In this document: one piece after another, positions 1 through 9,578 of the stretch | Layout: each line of letters opens with the position of its first letter | How positions within the stretch are numbered: the first letter of the stretch is position 1 | Assembly (NCBI GenBank): GCA_025463005.1 | Contig: JAOAPR010000177.1 | Location: 1-53,386 of the forward strand | Reading direction: 5' to 3' | DNA: 53,386 bases | From: Bryobacterales bacterium | GTDB lineage: Bacteria > Acidobacteriota > Terriglobia > Bryobacterales > Bryobacteraceae | Position numbers and translations under genes: made by a program | Notes under the pieces: generated by a model | The model's database searches: none | Told to the model about the DNA's origin: nothing | The model's input: the letters and a program-made list of their open reading frames with translations, nothing else

Positions 1-1164
1 CCCAAGCCGCAGAACAAAATGACTTGGGACAACGCCATATGGATCTCTCCAATAACGGCCGAACAGATGCGGATCGCACTTGGCGACCTTGTTGAGTTAA
101 CCGTGATGGGGCGAACAATCCGTGGACCAGTGTGGATCCAAACAGGACAGGCTGACGGATCGGCGACAATCCACTTTGGCTACGGCCGGAGTCGTGCGGG
201 CCGTGTTGCGAACGGCGTGGGCTTCAACGCTTACCAACTTCGTACATCCAACGCGCTCTGGCAGGCCGCCCCGGTTCAATTAAAACGAGTTTCGAGTGGC
301 TACGCTTTTGCCCTGACGCAACGCACCCAAACCATGGAAGGCCGCGATCCCGTTCGTGTCACGACTCTCGAGGCGTATCGTCAGGACGCGGCTTCCATTG
401 GGGCGGAACAACCACCCCCGTCGCTATTTCCTGTGTGGGAGTATCGTGCCCACAAGTGGGGTATGTCCATCGACCTGACGTCATGCATCGGCTGCAACGC
501 GTGTATGGCTGCCTGCCAGGCCGAGAACAACATCCCGACTGTGGGCAAAGAGGAAGTCGCAAAAGGCCGTCACATGAACTGGATCCGTGTGGACCGCTAT
601 TTTTCCGGCCCATCCCGCGATCCCGAAATACTGTTCCAGCCCGTACCCTGCATGCACTGCGAAAATGCGCCCTGCGAGCTGGTGTGTCCCGTGGCTGCGA
701 CGGTGCACAGTGGCGAAGGTTTGAATGAGATGGTTTACAACCGCTGCGTCGGCACCAGATACTGTTCCAACAACTGCCCGTATAAAGTTCGCCGGTTCAA
801 TTTCTTTCTCTACGCCGATTGGGACACCACCAGTTTGTTCGGCCTGCGGAATCCGGATGTCACTGTGCGCAGCCGGGGCGTGATGGAAAAATGCACCTAC
901 TGTGTGCAGCGAATCAATCGCGCCAAGATCGATGCCGAAAAGCAAGACCGGCCTGTTAGGGATGGCGAGATCGTCACGGCCTGCCAGCAGGCCTGCCCTG
1001 CCGAAGCGATCGTTTTTGGGGACCTCAATGATCCAAACAGCAAGGTCTCACGCCGCGTGGGCCAAAAACGCTCTTATGGCCTGCTCGAAGAACTGAATAC
1101 CCGTCCGCGCACGACATATCTGGCGCGCCTGCGCAATCCGAATCCGGAGATTCAGACAGGATAG
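1..1164 (+). CDS. actB: Alternative complex III subunit ActB, C-terminal part (5' end outside window)
   Basis: The reading frame is open to the first base, so this is the last 387 residues of a larger protein; full ActB is about 1,000 residues with a molybdopterin-oxidoreductase-like half and an iron-sulfur half. The first ~90 residues look like the end of the molybdopterin dinucleotide-binding-type domain (GYGRSRAGRVANGVGFNAY). The rest is a ferredoxin-like module with four cysteine groups: CIGCNACMAAC, CMHCENAPCELVC, CVGTRYCSNNC and CTYC with a later CQQAC. These fit three [4Fe-4S] clusters and one [3Fe-4S] cluster. ActB carries electrons from menaquinol oxidation toward the cytochrome subunits on the periplasmic side. 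actC starts 6 nt after the stop. The methionine codon at 19 is internal, not a start. Confidence 0.93.
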   Translation, partial: PKPQNKMTWDNAIWISPITAEQMRIALGDLVELTVMGRTIRGPVWIQTGQADGSATIHFGYGRSRAGRVANGVGFNAYQLRTSNALWQAAPVQLKRVSSGYAFALTQRTQTMEGRDPVRVTTLEAYRQDAASIGAEQPPPSLFPVWEYRAHKWGMSIDLTSCIGCNACMAACQAENNIPTVGKEEVAKGRHMNWIRVDRYFSGPSRDPEILFQPVPCMHCENAPCELVCPVAATVHSGEGLNEMVYNRCVGTRYCSNNCPYKVRRFNFFLYADWDTTSLFGLRNPDVTVRSRGVMEKCTYCVQRINRAKIDAEKQDRPVRDGEIVTACQQACPAEAIVFGDLNDPNSKVSRRVGQKRSYGLLEELNTRPRTTYLARLRNPNPEIQTG

Positions 1165-1170
1165 GTCGCG

Positions 1171-2577
1171 ATGGCAGAAGAAGCAAATCACGGCACTACG
1201 GCAACGATTGACCCGGGACCCGACCAAGTTATCGGGCCACACCATGACTTTGAAACGGTTACAGAAAAGATCAGCGGCGTGGTGTTCATGCCGCTCCGCA
1301 AGACACCTCTCCAGCTCTTCGCCGCGTTTGCATTCGCGTTCGCGCTGGTAAATGTATTCCTGGTAGCGGTCACGTGGCTTCTCATACGCGGCGTGGGAAT
1401 CTGGGGAATCCGGATCCCCATTGCCTGGGGATTTGCGATTGTGAATTTCGTCTGGTGGATCGGAATCGGCCACGCGGGCACCCTGATCTCAGCCATTCTG
1501 TTGCTGCTCAAACAAGACTGGCGAACGTCGATCAATCGTTTTGCCGAAGCGATGACGCTTTTCGCCGTGGCGTGCGCCGGTATGTTTCCGATCTTGCATT
1601 TGGGACGGCCCTGGCTGGCGTATTGGCTGATCCCCTACCCCAACACGATGTATCTGTGGCCACAGCCGAGAAGTCCTCTGATCTGGGACGTGTTCGCAGT
1701 GTCAACTTATGCTTCGGTGTCGTTTCTTTTCTGGTTCACGGGGCTGATTCCGGATTTGGCGACCATGCGCGATGAAGCGAAATCCGGACGCATTCGGCGC
1801 CTCTTCGGCGTTCTCGCCATGGGCTGGCGTGGCTCGGCTAAACATTGGGCACGCTATCAAAAGGCATATTTGCTGTTGGCGGGTCTATCGACTCCGCTCG
1901 TGGTCTCCGTTCACTCTGTTGTGAGCTTCGACTTCTCTATCAGCATCGTGCCCGGCTGGCACACCACGATTTTTCCGCCCTACTTTGTCGCGGGGGCGAT
2001 CTATTCCGGCTTCGCCATGGTGTTGACGCTCGCGATCCCTGTTCGCCGCTGGTATCACCTCGAGGATCTGATCACTATGCGTCATATCGAGTGCATGTCG
2101 AAGGTGATGCTGGGCACCGGCCTGATCGTAGCTTACGGCTACGCAATGGAAGCGTTCATGGCATGGTACAGCGGCAATCCTTACGAACGCTTCATGTACT
2201 GGAATCGCGCGTGGGGCGGCCACTATTGGTGGACCTTCCTCCTGCTGATTCTGTGCAACATCCTGATCCCGCAAGCTCTATGGTCACGGCGCGTGCGACT
2301 GAACATCAACGCGGTTTTCGTCATCGCGCTGATCGTGAACGCAGGCATGTGGCTGGAGCGATTTGTAATCGTCATCACCAGTCTGGAGCGCGATTTTATG
2401 CCTTCAGCCTGGAACAACTACTACCCGACCGGCTGGGATTGGGCAACGTATTTCGGAACCATCGGCGTGTTCCTCAGCCTGATGTTTTTGTTTGTCCGCG
2501 GACTGCCCGCAATCTCGATGTTTGAGATGCGCGAGGTGGTGCACTCCATGGAACCCACGCATGCTCACGGAGACTAG
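1171..2577 (+). CDS. actC: Alternative complex III subunit ActC, NrfD/PsrC-like quinol-oxidising membrane subunit
   Basis: A polytopic membrane protein of 468 residues with roughly ten hydrophobic helices after a ~50-residue hydrophilic N-terminus. It belongs to the NrfD/PsrC family, in which it provides a menaquinol site next to the iron-sulfur subunit. The sequence RTSINRFAEAMTLFAVACAGMFPILHLGRPW is recognisable for the family through its EAMTLFA and HLGRPW parts. The ATG follows a purine-rich AGGATAGG. It lies between actB and actD as in the Rhodothermus marinus act operon, and its last 17 bases overlap the start of actD, suggesting translational coupling. The assignment rests on length, hydropathy and position. 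Confidence 0.93.
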   Translation: MAEEANHGTTATIDPGPDQVIGPHHDFETVTEKISGVVFMPLRKTPLQLFAAFAFAFALVNVFLVAVTWLLIRGVGIWGIRIPIAWGFAIVNFVWWIGIGHAGTLISAILLLLKQDWRTSINRFAEAMTLFAVACAGMFPILHLGRPWLAYWLIPYPNTMYLWPQPRSPLIWDVFAVSTYASVSFLFWFTGLIPDLATMRDEAKSGRIRRLFGVLAMGWRGSAKHWARYQKAYLLLAGLSTPLVVSVHSVVSFDFSISIVPGWHTTIFPPYFVAGAIYSGFAMVLTLAIPVRRWYHLEDLITMRHIECMSKVMLGTGLIVAYGYAMEAFMAWYSGNPYERFMYWNRAWGGHYWWTFLLLILCNILIPQALWSRRVRLNINAVFVIALIVNAGMWLERFVIVITSLERDFMPSAWNNYYPTGWDWATYFGTIGVFLSLMFLFVRGLPAISMFEMREVVHSMEPTHAHGD

Positions 2578-3118
2578 AGTCGCGAGCCAGATCGAGCTTT
2601 ACGGGCTGATGGCATCTTTCCGCCAGCCAGAGCCGCTGCTCGCAGCCGCCCGCCGCGCCCATTCCGAGGGATACCGGCACTTGGATGCCTACACGCCAAT
2701 GCCTGTCGAAGGACTTGCTGACGCGATCGGCTTCCGCAGCAACGCGGTCTCGCGGTTTGTGTTTTGCGCCGGTCTGACAGGTGCGGCCGGCGGATTTGGG
2801 CTAATGTATTGGATCTCGGTAATCGCCTATCCGCATATAGTAGCCGGCAGGCCGCTTAATAGTTGGCCTGCTTACATACCGATCACGTTCGAGTGCATGG
2901 TGCTGCTGGCCTGCTTCACCGCCGTTATCGGGATGCTGGCCATGAACGGATTGCCGCAGCCGTATCATCCCGTGTTCAACGTCGATTCTTTCGAGCGGGC
3001 CTCGCGAGACAGGTTTTTCCTGTGCATCGAAGCGTCTGATCCGGCCTTCGATCCCGTTCGCACACGGCGCTTTCTGGAGCAACTTGACCCCGAGGAGGTG
3101 ATGGAAGTTGCTCCCTAG
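2561..3118 (+). CDS. actD: Alternative complex III subunit ActD
   Basis: A 185-residue membrane protein with a short cytoplasmic N-terminus and two hydrophobic helices (about residues 67-90 and 105-130). The N-terminal part (YGLMASF, then HSEGYRHLDAYTPMPVEGL) is the typical ActD beginning (DUF3341): a small domain resembling metal- or ligand-binding folds, followed by a two-helix anchor. I chose ATG 2561, which overlaps the actC stop; a longer frame back to 2492 adds residues that are only the shadow of actC. The 3' end overlaps the actE start. ActD is a structural subunit with no cofactor of its own. Confidence 0.88.
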   Translation: MLTETRVASQIELYGLMASFRQPEPLLAAARRAHSEGYRHLDAYTPMPVEGLADAIGFRSNAVSRFVFCAGLTGAAGGFGLMYWISVIAYPHIVAGRPLNSWPAYIPITFECMVLLACFTAVIGMLAMNGLPQPYHPVFNVDSFERASRDRFFLCIEASDPAFDPVRTRRFLEQLDPEEVMEVAP

Positions 3119-3674
3119 AATGACAATCGTCATATTCGCCGCGGGGCTCGCCGGCTGCCGGCAGGACATGCACGATCAGCCGCGCTACAAGCCTCTGGCG
3201 CCATCCGATTTCTTCGGCGACGGACGATCAGCGCGCCCCGCCGTGGAAGATACAGTCGCTCGCGGCCAATTGCGCATCGACGAGGTGCGATACACGGGTA
3301 AACTGGCCGGCGAAGACAGCACGGTTTTTCCGTTTCCCATCAGCCGCTCGGACGTTCTGCGCGGACGCGAGCGATTCGATATCTATTGTTCCCCATGCCA
3401 CAGCCGTCTCGGCGATGGCAACGGCATGGTGGTGCGCCGGGGATTCCCTCAGGCTGCGAATTACCACACCGACAAACTTCGCGAGGCTCCTGTCGGGCAT
3501 TTCTTCGACATGATCACAAATGGACGCGCCGCCATGCCAAGCTATGCCTCGCGCGTAAGTCCTGACGATCGCTGGCGGATCATTGCGTATATCCGCGTGC
3601 TGCAGCTAAGTGAGCACGCAACACTGGATGACGCCCCGCCGGACAAGCGTCGTGAGCTGGAGACACAACAATGA
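3108..3674 (+). CDS. actE: Alternative complex III subunit ActE, mono-heme cytochrome c lipoprotein
   Basis: A 188-residue lipoprotein cytochrome. The N-terminus has a short hydrophobic segment ending in a lipobox (LAGC, Cys17), so it is probably anchored to the outer face of the inner membrane. The heme motif is CSPCH (Cys94, Cys97, His98), and a methionine in the downstream AAMPSYAS segment is the likely sixth ligand. It passes electrons from the ActB iron-sulfur clusters to the oxidase. The start is TTG 3108, 9 nt after GAGGAGG (3092-3098); ATG 3120 would shorten the n-region to nothing and sits too far from that site. It overlaps actD by 11 nt and actF by ATGA. Confidence 0.88.
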   Translation: MLPRMTIVIFAAGLAGCRQDMHDQPRYKPLAPSDFFGDGRSARPAVEDTVARGQLRIDEVRYTGKLAGEDSTVFPFPISRSDVLRGRERFDIYCSPCHSRLGDGNGMVVRRGFPQAANYHTDKLREAPVGHFFDMITNGRAAMPSYASRVSPDDRWRIIAYIRVLQLSEHATLDDAPPDKRRELETQQ

Positions 3675-4837
3675 CTCCGGACGCCCTGCTCGCTTTGTGG
3701 GAGCGCTGGTCGAGAATAGCCGGGGTCGCCGGGATCGTCCTGAGTCTGGTGGGATTCCTTATCAACCGCGAGCAGTTTCTGCGATCGTATCTGTTCGCCT
3801 ACATCTATTGGACCGGCATGGGAATCGGTTGCCTGGGAATTCTTCTGCTGCATCATACCGTAGGCGGCAAGTGGGGCCTGGTCATCCGGCGTTTCCTGGA
3901 GGCCGGAGCGCGAACACTGCCGTTTATGGCCGTCCTGGTCATCCCCGTTCTCATGGGCCTGTCAATCCTTTACCCGTGGGCGCGACCCGATGCAGCTCAG
4001 GATCCCGCCATCCGTTCCAAGACCGCATATCTGAACGTTCCGTTTTTCGTGCTGAGGACCGTTTTATACTTTGCGATCTGGACAGTGTATGCGCGTCTGC
4101 TCAGCAAACGTTCAGAGGAACACGATTTAACCGGCGACGATCGGCTGATCAGGCATATGCGAGCCCTGAGTGCGCCTGGCCTGGTGGTCTTCGTCCTTAC
4201 TGCTACGTTTGCTTTTATCGATTGGGTGATGTCGCTCGAGCCCGAATGGTTCTCGACGATTTACGGCGTCATGTTCCTCGTCGGCCAGGTGTTGCAGGCT
4301 TTTGCCCTCACTATCGCGCTTTTGGCTGTACTGTCCCGGTTCGCCCCTTTCGATAAATACCTGACCGCCCAGCATTTTCACGATCTGGGAAATCTGGTTT
4401 TCGCCTTCACTGTGCTATGGGCGTATCTTTCTTTCTCGCAATTCCTGATCATATGGGCCGGCAACCTGCCTGAAGAGATTCCTTGGTATCTGCGTCGTTT
4501 AGGGCCGGGATGGGGCGCAGTGGCGGTCTTCCTCGTCTTGTTCCACTTCGCCTTCCCATTTCTGGTGCTGTTGCAGCGCACAGTAAAACGGCGCGCGACG
4601 CTTCTTCTGAAAATTTGTGTGCTGATGATTTTCGTCCGGATGGTGGACGTTTACTGGCTGGTGGAACCCGCGTTCTACCCAAGTCGCATCAGTGTTCGCT
4701 GGGTCGACCTGGCAACCGTTCTCGCGGTCGGCGGAATCTGGCTGTCCCTGTTCTTCTGGCAATTGCGGACGCGTCCGTTGCTCCCCATGCGAGATCGCCG
4801 TCTGGAGGAGGCGCCACGGGAAACCGTCGCGTTTTGA
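3671..4837 (+). CDS. actF: Alternative complex III subunit ActF, second NrfD-like membrane subunit
   Basis: A 388-residue polytopic membrane protein with about ten helices, the second NrfD/PsrC-type subunit of the complex. It is shorter than ActC because it lacks a long N-terminal extension. Typical features are the hydrophilic loop with YPWARPDAA and the HDLGNLVFAFTVLWAYLSFSQFLIIW stretch, of which LWAYLSFSQFLIIW is a strong family signature. It starts inside the actE stop (ATGA overlap), so it is translationally coupled. It is thought to help anchor the complex and perhaps to take part in proton translocation; no cofactor is expected. Confidence 0.92.
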   Translation: MTPDALLALWERWSRIAGVAGIVLSLVGFLINREQFLRSYLFAYIYWTGMGIGCLGILLLHHTVGGKWGLVIRRFLEAGARTLPFMAVLVIPVLMGLSILYPWARPDAAQDPAIRSKTAYLNVPFFVLRTVLYFAIWTVYARLLSKRSEEHDLTGDDRLIRHMRALSAPGLVVFVLTATFAFIDWVMSLEPEWFSTIYGVMFLVGQVLQAFALTIALLAVLSRFAPFDKYLTAQHFHDLGNLVFAFTVLWAYLSFSQFLIIWAGNLPEEIPWYLRRLGPGWGAVAVFLVLFHFAFPFLVLLQRTVKRRATLLLKICVLMIFVRMVDVYWLVEPAFYPSRISVRWVDLATVLAVGGIWLSLFFWQLRTRPLLPMRDRRLEEAPRETVAF

Positions 4838-4843
4838 GAACAC

Positions 4844-5233
4844 ATGGCAGACGATGTAAAGCCGTTAGTAACTGAGCATGAGACAACCGATGCTCCCATT
4901 CGGGCGATTGTGTTCTCGGCGATCGCTCTGTCGGTGACTGCCGCGCTGGTACTCGCCGTAAGCGTCGGCGTCTTCCGCTACTTTGTAGCACACAGGGCCG
5001 AAGTGCCGCCGAACACATTGGTTTCAGGCGATCGACTGGTCCCTCCCGCGCCTCGCGTCGAAGAACATCCTGCAATCGAGTTACAGACTTTACGCCAGCA
5101 GGAGGATCAAATACTGTCTTCGTATGGCTGGATCGACCGCACGGCCGGCATCATCCGGATTCCGATTGACCGGGCGATCGATCTTCAGCTTGAGCGCGGC
5201 TTTCCGACTCGGACGGAGAAACAATCCCGATGA
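4844..5233 (+). CDS. Small single-span membrane protein of the ACIII-caa3 operon, function unknown
   Basis: A 129-residue protein with one strong transmembrane helix (about residues 20-47) and a hydrophilic, proline-containing C-terminal part likely on the periplasmic side (LVPPAPRVEEHPAIELQTLRQQEDQILSSYGW in outline, with RIPIDRAIDLQLERG near the end). No heme, copper or iron-sulfur motif is present. It is 6 nt after actF, and its stop overlaps the SCO gene by ATGA, so it is made together with the respiratory proteins. Short proteins of this kind are common between act and cta genes. I infer an assembly or accessory role and recognise no named family. Confidence 0.75.
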   Translation: MADDVKPLVTEHETTDAPIRAIVFSAIALSVTAALVLAVSVGVFRYFVAHRAEVPPNTLVSGDRLVPPAPRVEEHPAIELQTLRQQEDQILSSYGWIDRTAGIIRIPIDRAIDLQLERGFPTRTEKQSR

Positions 5234-6024
5234 AATATATCGCGCTATGGATTGCTCTGGCAGGCTCGGTTCGCCTTTTGCCCGCGCAGGTGTACGGCCG
5301 TCCACCTATCCTGCGCGACGTGGGGATCGACCAAAAGATGGGAGCGCAATTACCGCTCGATCTTCCCTTCGAGGATGAACACGGCCGCGCAGTGACCCTT
5401 CGCGACTATTCGGGCAAGCCGATCATCCTGGCGCTGGTCTATTATCAATGCCCCTCGTTGTGCAACTTGGTGTTGAACGGAGTGAGCCGAGTGACGCGCG
5501 GGTTGTCCTTCGCTCCCGGTAAAGAATACGAATTCATTGCAGTCAGTTTCGATCCCCGTGAATCCGCGCCCCTCGCCCTCGCTAAAAAGCATTCTCTGAT
5601 GCAGGAGTTCGGACGACCCGGCCCCGAAAACGGCTGGCATTTCCTCACCGATTCCGGTACTTCCGCCAAGATTCTCGCGGATGCGGTGGGTTTTCACTAC
5701 ACCTTTGACAACGCCACCAATCAATTCGCGCATCCCAGTGCGATCCTCATTTTGACCCCGGAGGGCCGCGTTGCGCAGTACTTCTATGGAATCGACTACC
5801 TCGCGCGGGATGTGCGACTTGGCCTGGTCGAGGCATCCCGTAACAACATCGGATCACCGCTGGACCAGGTTCAGCTCTTTTGCTTCCATTACGACCCGTC
5901 TAATGGAAAGTACAGCCTGGCGATCATGAACATACTCCGAGGAGCCGGGCTGGCCACCGTCGCCGCACTGGCGGGCTTCATGCTCCGGATGTTCCGGCGC
6001 GACTGGCGCCCAGGAGGCGGCTAG
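5230..6024 (+). CDS. SCO1/SenC family copper chaperone for cytochrome oxidase
   Basis: A 264-residue thioredoxin-fold protein. The N-terminus has a signal-like segment (residues 1-20), and the copper motif is YYQCPSLC (Cys74, Cys78) with the third ligand at His168 (AHPSAI). SCO proteins deliver copper to, or reduce, the CuA site of oxidase subunit II, which is the next gene. The C-terminus adds a hydrophobic segment (about residues 232-254) followed by a basic tail (MFRRDWRP). It is therefore probably anchored at its C-terminus, a form often seen in ACIII-caa3 clusters. It overlaps the preceding gene by 4 nt, and an AGGAGGCGG near its end is the ribosome site for ctaC. Confidence 0.88.
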   Translation: MKYIALWIALAGSVRLLPAQVYGRPPILRDVGIDQKMGAQLPLDLPFEDEHGRAVTLRDYSGKPIILALVYYQCPSLCNLVLNGVSRVTRGLSFAPGKEYEFIAVSFDPRESAPLALAKKHSLMQEFGRPGPENGWHFLTDSGTSAKILADAVGFHYTFDNATNQFAHPSAILILTPEGRVAQYFYGIDYLARDVRLGLVEASRNNIGSPLDQVQLFCFHYDPSNGKYSLAIMNILRGAGLATVAALAGFMLRMFRRDWRPGGG

Positions 6025-6026
6025 CT

Positions 6027-6974
6027 ATGGGCGAGCTTTCTCCATTTCCAGTACGGGCCTCCGCCGCAGCCGGCGAAGTCGATGCGCTCTACTTTTTCAT
6101 CGTGGCCGTCAGCACCATCATGACGGCGCTCATCTTTTTCGTCGTCCTCTCGTTCGCCATCAAATACCGCCGGCGCAGTCCCGACGAGCGGCCCAGGCCG
6201 ATTCACGGATCCATCCCGCTTGAGATCACCTGGAGCGTGATCCCCTTCGGCATCATGCTCATCATGTTCGGCTGGGGGACCAAGCTCTATTTCGAGCTCT
6301 ACACGCCGCCCAAGAATGCGCTGGATGTTTACGTCACGGGGAAGCAGTGGATGTGGAAAGTGAATTACCCGGAGGGCCAGCGCGAAATCAACGAGCTCCA
6401 TGTGCCGACCGGCCGCGCGATACGAGTGACGCTCGCCAGCGAGGACGTGATTCACAGCTTCTTCATTCCGGCTTTTCGCACCAAACACGATGTCATTCCC
6501 GGCCAGTATGTGGCTATCTGGTTTCAGCCGACGAAACCCGGCCGCTATCACCTGTTTTGCGCCGAGTATTGCGGCACCCAGCATTCGACTATGGGCGGCT
6601 GGGTCACCGTAATGGAGCCCGCGGACTACGAAGCGTGGCTTGCCGGGACCGAACGCGGGGCGTCGATGGTGGAGGAGGGCGCCAAGCTGTTTCAACAGTT
6701 TGGATGCGCGAACTGTCACGTGCTTAACCTGACCGCGCGATGCCCGCCTCTGGGAAACGTCTACGGTAATCCCGTGAAGCTTGAAGATGGACGTACCGTA
6801 ATCGCGGACGAAGCCTATCTTCGCGAGTCCATACTGAATCCCAATGCCAAAATCGTTGCGGGTTACAAGCGCGACGTCATGCCGTCTTTCCAGGGACAGG
6901 TCAGCGAGGAAGGATTGCTGCAACTGATCGCCTATATCAAAAGTCTTTCTAATCCTAACGAGAGGCGGCCATGA
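6027..6974 (+). CDS. ctaC: caa3 cytochrome c oxidase subunit II with fused cytochrome c domain
   Basis: A 315-residue protein with two N-terminal membrane helices (about residues 20-46 and 68-90), a cupredoxin domain and a C-terminal cytochrome c domain. The CuA ligands are all visible: His143, Cys178, Glu180, Cys182, His186 and Met189 ([12 protein letters not shown]). The heme site is CANCH (Cys227, Cys230, His231), with a methionine in DVMPSFQG as likely axial ligand. The fused cytochrome makes this a caa3-type enzyme that can take electrons directly from ActE. No cleavable signal or lipobox is evident. The gene follows SCO by 2 nt with a good ribosome site and overlaps ctaD by ATGA. Confidence 0.93.
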   Translation: MGELSPFPVRASAAAGEVDALYFFIVAVSTIMTALIFFVVLSFAIKYRRRSPDERPRPIHGSIPLEITWSVIPFGIMLIMFGWGTKLYFELYTPPKNALDVYVTGKQWMWKVNYPEGQREINELHVPTGRAIRVTLASEDVIHSFFIPAFRTKHDVIPGQYVAIWFQPTKPGRYHLFCAEYCGTQHSTMGGWVTVMEPADYEAWLAGTERGASMVEEGAKLFQQFGCANCHVLNLTARCPPLGNVYGNPVKLEDGRTVIADEAYLRESILNPNAKIVAGYKRDVMPSFQGQVSEEGLLQLIAYIKSLSNPNERRP

Positions 6975-8635
6975 GCACTATTTTTGAACAGCCGCGTGTC
7001 GAGGCCCCGGCGAACTATCTGAACGTCGATTACGGCTGGAAATCCTGGCTGTTTACGACGGACCACAAGCGCATCGCTTTGCTGTACCTGTTCTCGATCA
7101 CGGCGTTCTTCATGGTGGGCGGAGCTTTCGCAGTCGCCATGCGCATCAATCTGGCTTCCCCGCGCGGGGTCTTCAGCGCTGACACTTACAACAAGCTGTT
7201 CACCATGCACGGGATCATCATGGTGTTCTTTTTCCTGGTACCGTCGATCCCCGCGGTCCTGGGGAACTTTCTGATCCCCATCATGATCGGCGCCCGCGAT
7301 CTCGCGTTCCCACGGATTAATTTGCTGAGCTGGTATATCTACATCGTCGGCGGAATTTTCGCATTATGGGCGGCGTTCGATGGCGGCGTGGATACCGGCT
7401 GGACCTTCTACGCGCCTTACAGCACGACGTATTCGAATACCCACGTCATCCTGACGGCGATGGGCGTTTTTGTGGCCGGATTTTCGTCAATCTTAACCGG
7501 ATTGAATTTCATCGTCACGATTCACAAGATGCGCGCACCCGGAATGACGTGGATGCGTCTCCCTCTGTTTGTGTGGGCCCACTACGCCACCGCCCTCATT
7601 CAGGTGCTCGGCACACCCGTGATCGCGATTACCCTGGTCCTGCTGGCTTTGGAGCGAATCCTGCACGCCGGCATTTTCGATCCGGCCGTGGGAGGCGATC
7701 CGATTCTGTTCCAGCACTTGTTCTGGTTCTATTCGCATCCGGCCGTCTACATCATGATCCTTCCAGGGATGGGCGTGATGAGCGAACTGGTCACGTGTTT
7801 TTCCCGCAAGGGAATCTTCGGATACAGCTTTGTAGCGTTCTCCAGTATTGCGATTGCGGTTGTCGGCTTTTTCGTGTGGGGGCATCACCTGTTCGTTGCC
7901 GGGCAGTCAATGTACGCCGGCACGGTGTTCTCTCTATTGAGCTTTATTGTTGCGGTTCCATCCGCGATTAAAGTCTTCAACTGGACTGCGACCATGTACC
8001 GCGGCTCTATTTCGTTCGACACGCCCATGTTGTACGCATTCGGCTTCATCGGTCTCTTCACGATCGGAGGATTGACCGGCCTGATACTCGCCACCATGGC
8101 CCTGGACGTTCATCTCACCGATACCTATTTCGTCATCGCGCACTTCCACTACGTCATGGTGGGCGGAATGGTAATGGCCTACCTGGGCGGGATTCATTTC
8201 TGGTTCCCGAAAATCACCGGCCGCATGTATCCGGAGCTGTGGGCCAAGTTCGCCGCACTGGTTGTCTTTGTAGGATTCAACCTGACCTTCTTTCCGCAAT
8301 TCCTGCTCGGATATCTCGGCATGCCGCGGCGCTATTATTCCTATCCGGAGGAATTCCAGGTTCTGCACGTGATGTCCAGCGCCGGGGCGTCGATTCTGGG
8401 TGTAGGGTACGTCATCCCGCTCATCTATTTGGCTTGGGCGTGGAGGAAGGGACCCAGGGCTCCGCAGAACCCGTGGGACGCGAAGGGACTGGAATGGGAA
8501 AAGGCTCCTAGTCCACCGCCCACGTTTAACTTCGATACTCTGCCGATCGTAACCGAACCCGCCTATAACTATTCGGGCGAGCCCGAAAAGGAGGAGCCGC
8601 TTGCAGGAGAGCAACGTGGCGATCGCCACGCATAA
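6971..8635 (+). CDS. ctaD: caa3 cytochrome c oxidase subunit I, heme-copper oxidase type A2
   Basis: The 554-residue catalytic subunit with about twelve membrane helices. Heme a ligand candidates are the histidine of TMHGII and one of IAHFHYV; the CuB site has His256 in YSHPAVY with the cross-linking Tyr260, and the HH of WGHHLF. The usual helix VI glutamate (GHPEVY in type A1 enzymes) is absent and replaced by the YSHP motif, the mark of A2 enzymes such as Rhodothermus marinus caa3. The K-channel lysine is present (Lys334, SAIKVFNW). It reduces oxygen to water with proton pumping. It begins inside the ctaC stop and overlaps ctaE by 35 nt. Confidence 0.95.
   Translation: MSTIFEQPRVEAPANYLNVDYGWKSWLFTTDHKRIALLYLFSITAFFMVGGAFAVAMRINLASPRGVFSADTYNKLFTMHGIIMVFFFLVPSIPAVLGNFLIPIMIGARDLAFPRINLLSWYIYIVGGIFALWAAFDGGVDTGWTFYAPYSTTYSNTHVILTAMGVFVAGFSSILTGLNFIVTIHKMRAPGMTWMRLPLFVWAHYATALIQVLGTPVIAITLVLLALERILHAGIFDPAVGGDPILFQHLFWFYSHPAVYIMILPGMGVMSELVTCFSRKGIFGYSFVAFSSIAIAVVGFFVWGHHLFVAGQSMYAGTVFSLLSFIVAVPSAIKVFNWTATMYRGSISFDTPMLYAFGFIGLFTIGGLTGLILATMALDVHLTDTYFVIAHFHYVMVGGMVMAYLGGIHFWFPKITGRMYPELWAKFAALVVFVGFNLTFFPQFLLGYLGMPRRYYSYPEEFQVLHVMSSAGASILGVGYVIPLIYLAWAWRKGPRAPQNPWDAKGLEWEKAPSPPPTFNFDTLPIVTEPAYNYSGEPEKEEPLAGEQRGDRHA
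8588..8595 (+). promoter_or_regulatory. Ribosome binding site that fixes the TTG start of ctaE
   Basis: AAGGAGGA lies 5 nt before TTG 8601, inside the coding sequence of ctaD. It supports the rare TTG start and the 35-nt overlap over the alternative GTG at 8616, which has only a weaker AGGAGA. Confidence 0.7.
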
Positions 8636-9272
8636 CGAGCGATTGCGCCATCATTTCGACACTGCCGAGCAGCAGGAAGAATCGTCGACCCTGGGAATGT
8701 GGGTATTCCTGCTCACCGAAATCATGTTCTTCGGCGGAATGTTCGGCGCTTACACGGTGTATCGGAACATGTATCCTGACGCCTTCGCCTCCACCAGCCG
8801 GTTCATGAACATCACTCTCGGCGCCATCAACACCGTTGTGCTGATCACTAGTAGTCTGACCATGGCCCTGGCAGTGCGCTCGGCCCAGCTAGGCGTAAAG
8901 AGAGCCCTGATCCTGTTTCTCGTGCTCACGCTGCTTCTTGGGTGCATATTTCTGGGCGTGAAAGTGGTGGAATATCACGAGAAATGGGTGGATCATCACA
9001 TTCCCGGCCCCGGGTTTCGCTACGACGATGCGCGTTACTTCCGACAGGCACAGATCCTGTTTTTTCTGTACTTCGCCATGACCGGAATGCACGCGCTGCA
9101 CATGATTATCGGGGCTGGCCTGCTGGCGACGTTGATCATCATGGCCCGGCGCGACAGGTTCAGCGCCGCTTGGCACACGCCCGTCGAGATGATCGGCTTG
9201 TACTGGCACTTCGTCGATATTGTCTGGATCTTTCTGTTCCCGCTGCTCTATTTAATCGGACGAACCAGATGA
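8601..9272 (+). CDS. ctaE: Cytochrome c oxidase subunit III
   Basis: A 223-residue membrane protein with about six or seven helices and the COX3 signatures [17 protein letters not shown] (near residues 31-47) and [12 protein letters not shown]. The C-terminus has the expected [18 protein letters not shown]. Subunit III stabilises subunit I and proton uptake; it has no redox centre. I take the TTG at 8601 as start because of a strong ribosome site 5 nt upstream. Its stop overlaps the next start as ATGA, so all four oxidase subunits appear coupled. Confidence 0.93.
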   Translation: MQESNVAIATHNERLRHHFDTAEQQEESSTLGMWVFLLTEIMFFGGMFGAYTVYRNMYPDAFASTSRFMNITLGAINTVVLITSSLTMALAVRSAQLGVKRALILFLVLTLLLGCIFLGVKVVEYHEKWVDHHIPGPGFRYDDARYFRQAQILFFLYFAMTGMHALHMIIGAGLLATLIIMARRDRFSAAWHTPVEMIGLYWHFVDIVWIFLFPLLYLIGRTR

Positions 9273-9574
9273 CTCGCCACATTGTTCCGGTAAGGACTTA
9301 CGTCTCCGTTTACGCCGTGCTGATTGCGCTTACTGCCACCACGGTAGCGGTTTCCAGGATCGATCTCGGCGAATTCAATTTTATCGTTGCCATGACCATT
9401 GCCGTAATAAAAGCCGTGCTGGTCATCATGTTTTTTATGCATGTAAGGGAGGCCAGTGCTCTCACCAAGCTCTTCGCCGGAGCCGGATTCTTCTGGATGG
9501 CGATCCTGATTGTATTTACTCTCAGTGATTACTTGAGCCGCGGCTGGCTCCCGCTTGGACAATGGTGGCGCTGA
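9269..9574 (+). CDS. ctaF: Cytochrome c oxidase subunit IV (small caa3 subunit)
   Basis: A 101-residue protein with three predicted helices and the pattern of prokaryotic COX4: [22 protein letters not shown], then [20 protein letters not shown], where [14 protein letters not shown] is the family signature. The start at 9269 is in ATGA overlap with ctaE; an open frame running back to 8942 is a shadow of ctaE. It is the last gene of the respiratory operon and converges on the esterase gene with only 4 nt between the stops. No clear terminator fits in that gap. Confidence 0.86.
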   Translation: MTRHIVPVRTYVSVYAVLIALTATTVAVSRIDLGEFNFIVAMTIAVIKAVLVIMFFMHVREASALTKLFAGAGFFWMAILIVFTLSDYLSRGWLPLGQWWR

Positions 9575-9578
9575 AGAT

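Noticed and set aside
7730-7750. Loss of the helix VI glutamate as a damaging mutation of oxidase subunit I
   Set aside because: YSHPAVY is the normal motif of A2-type heme-copper oxidases, so it is a subtype mark and not a defect.
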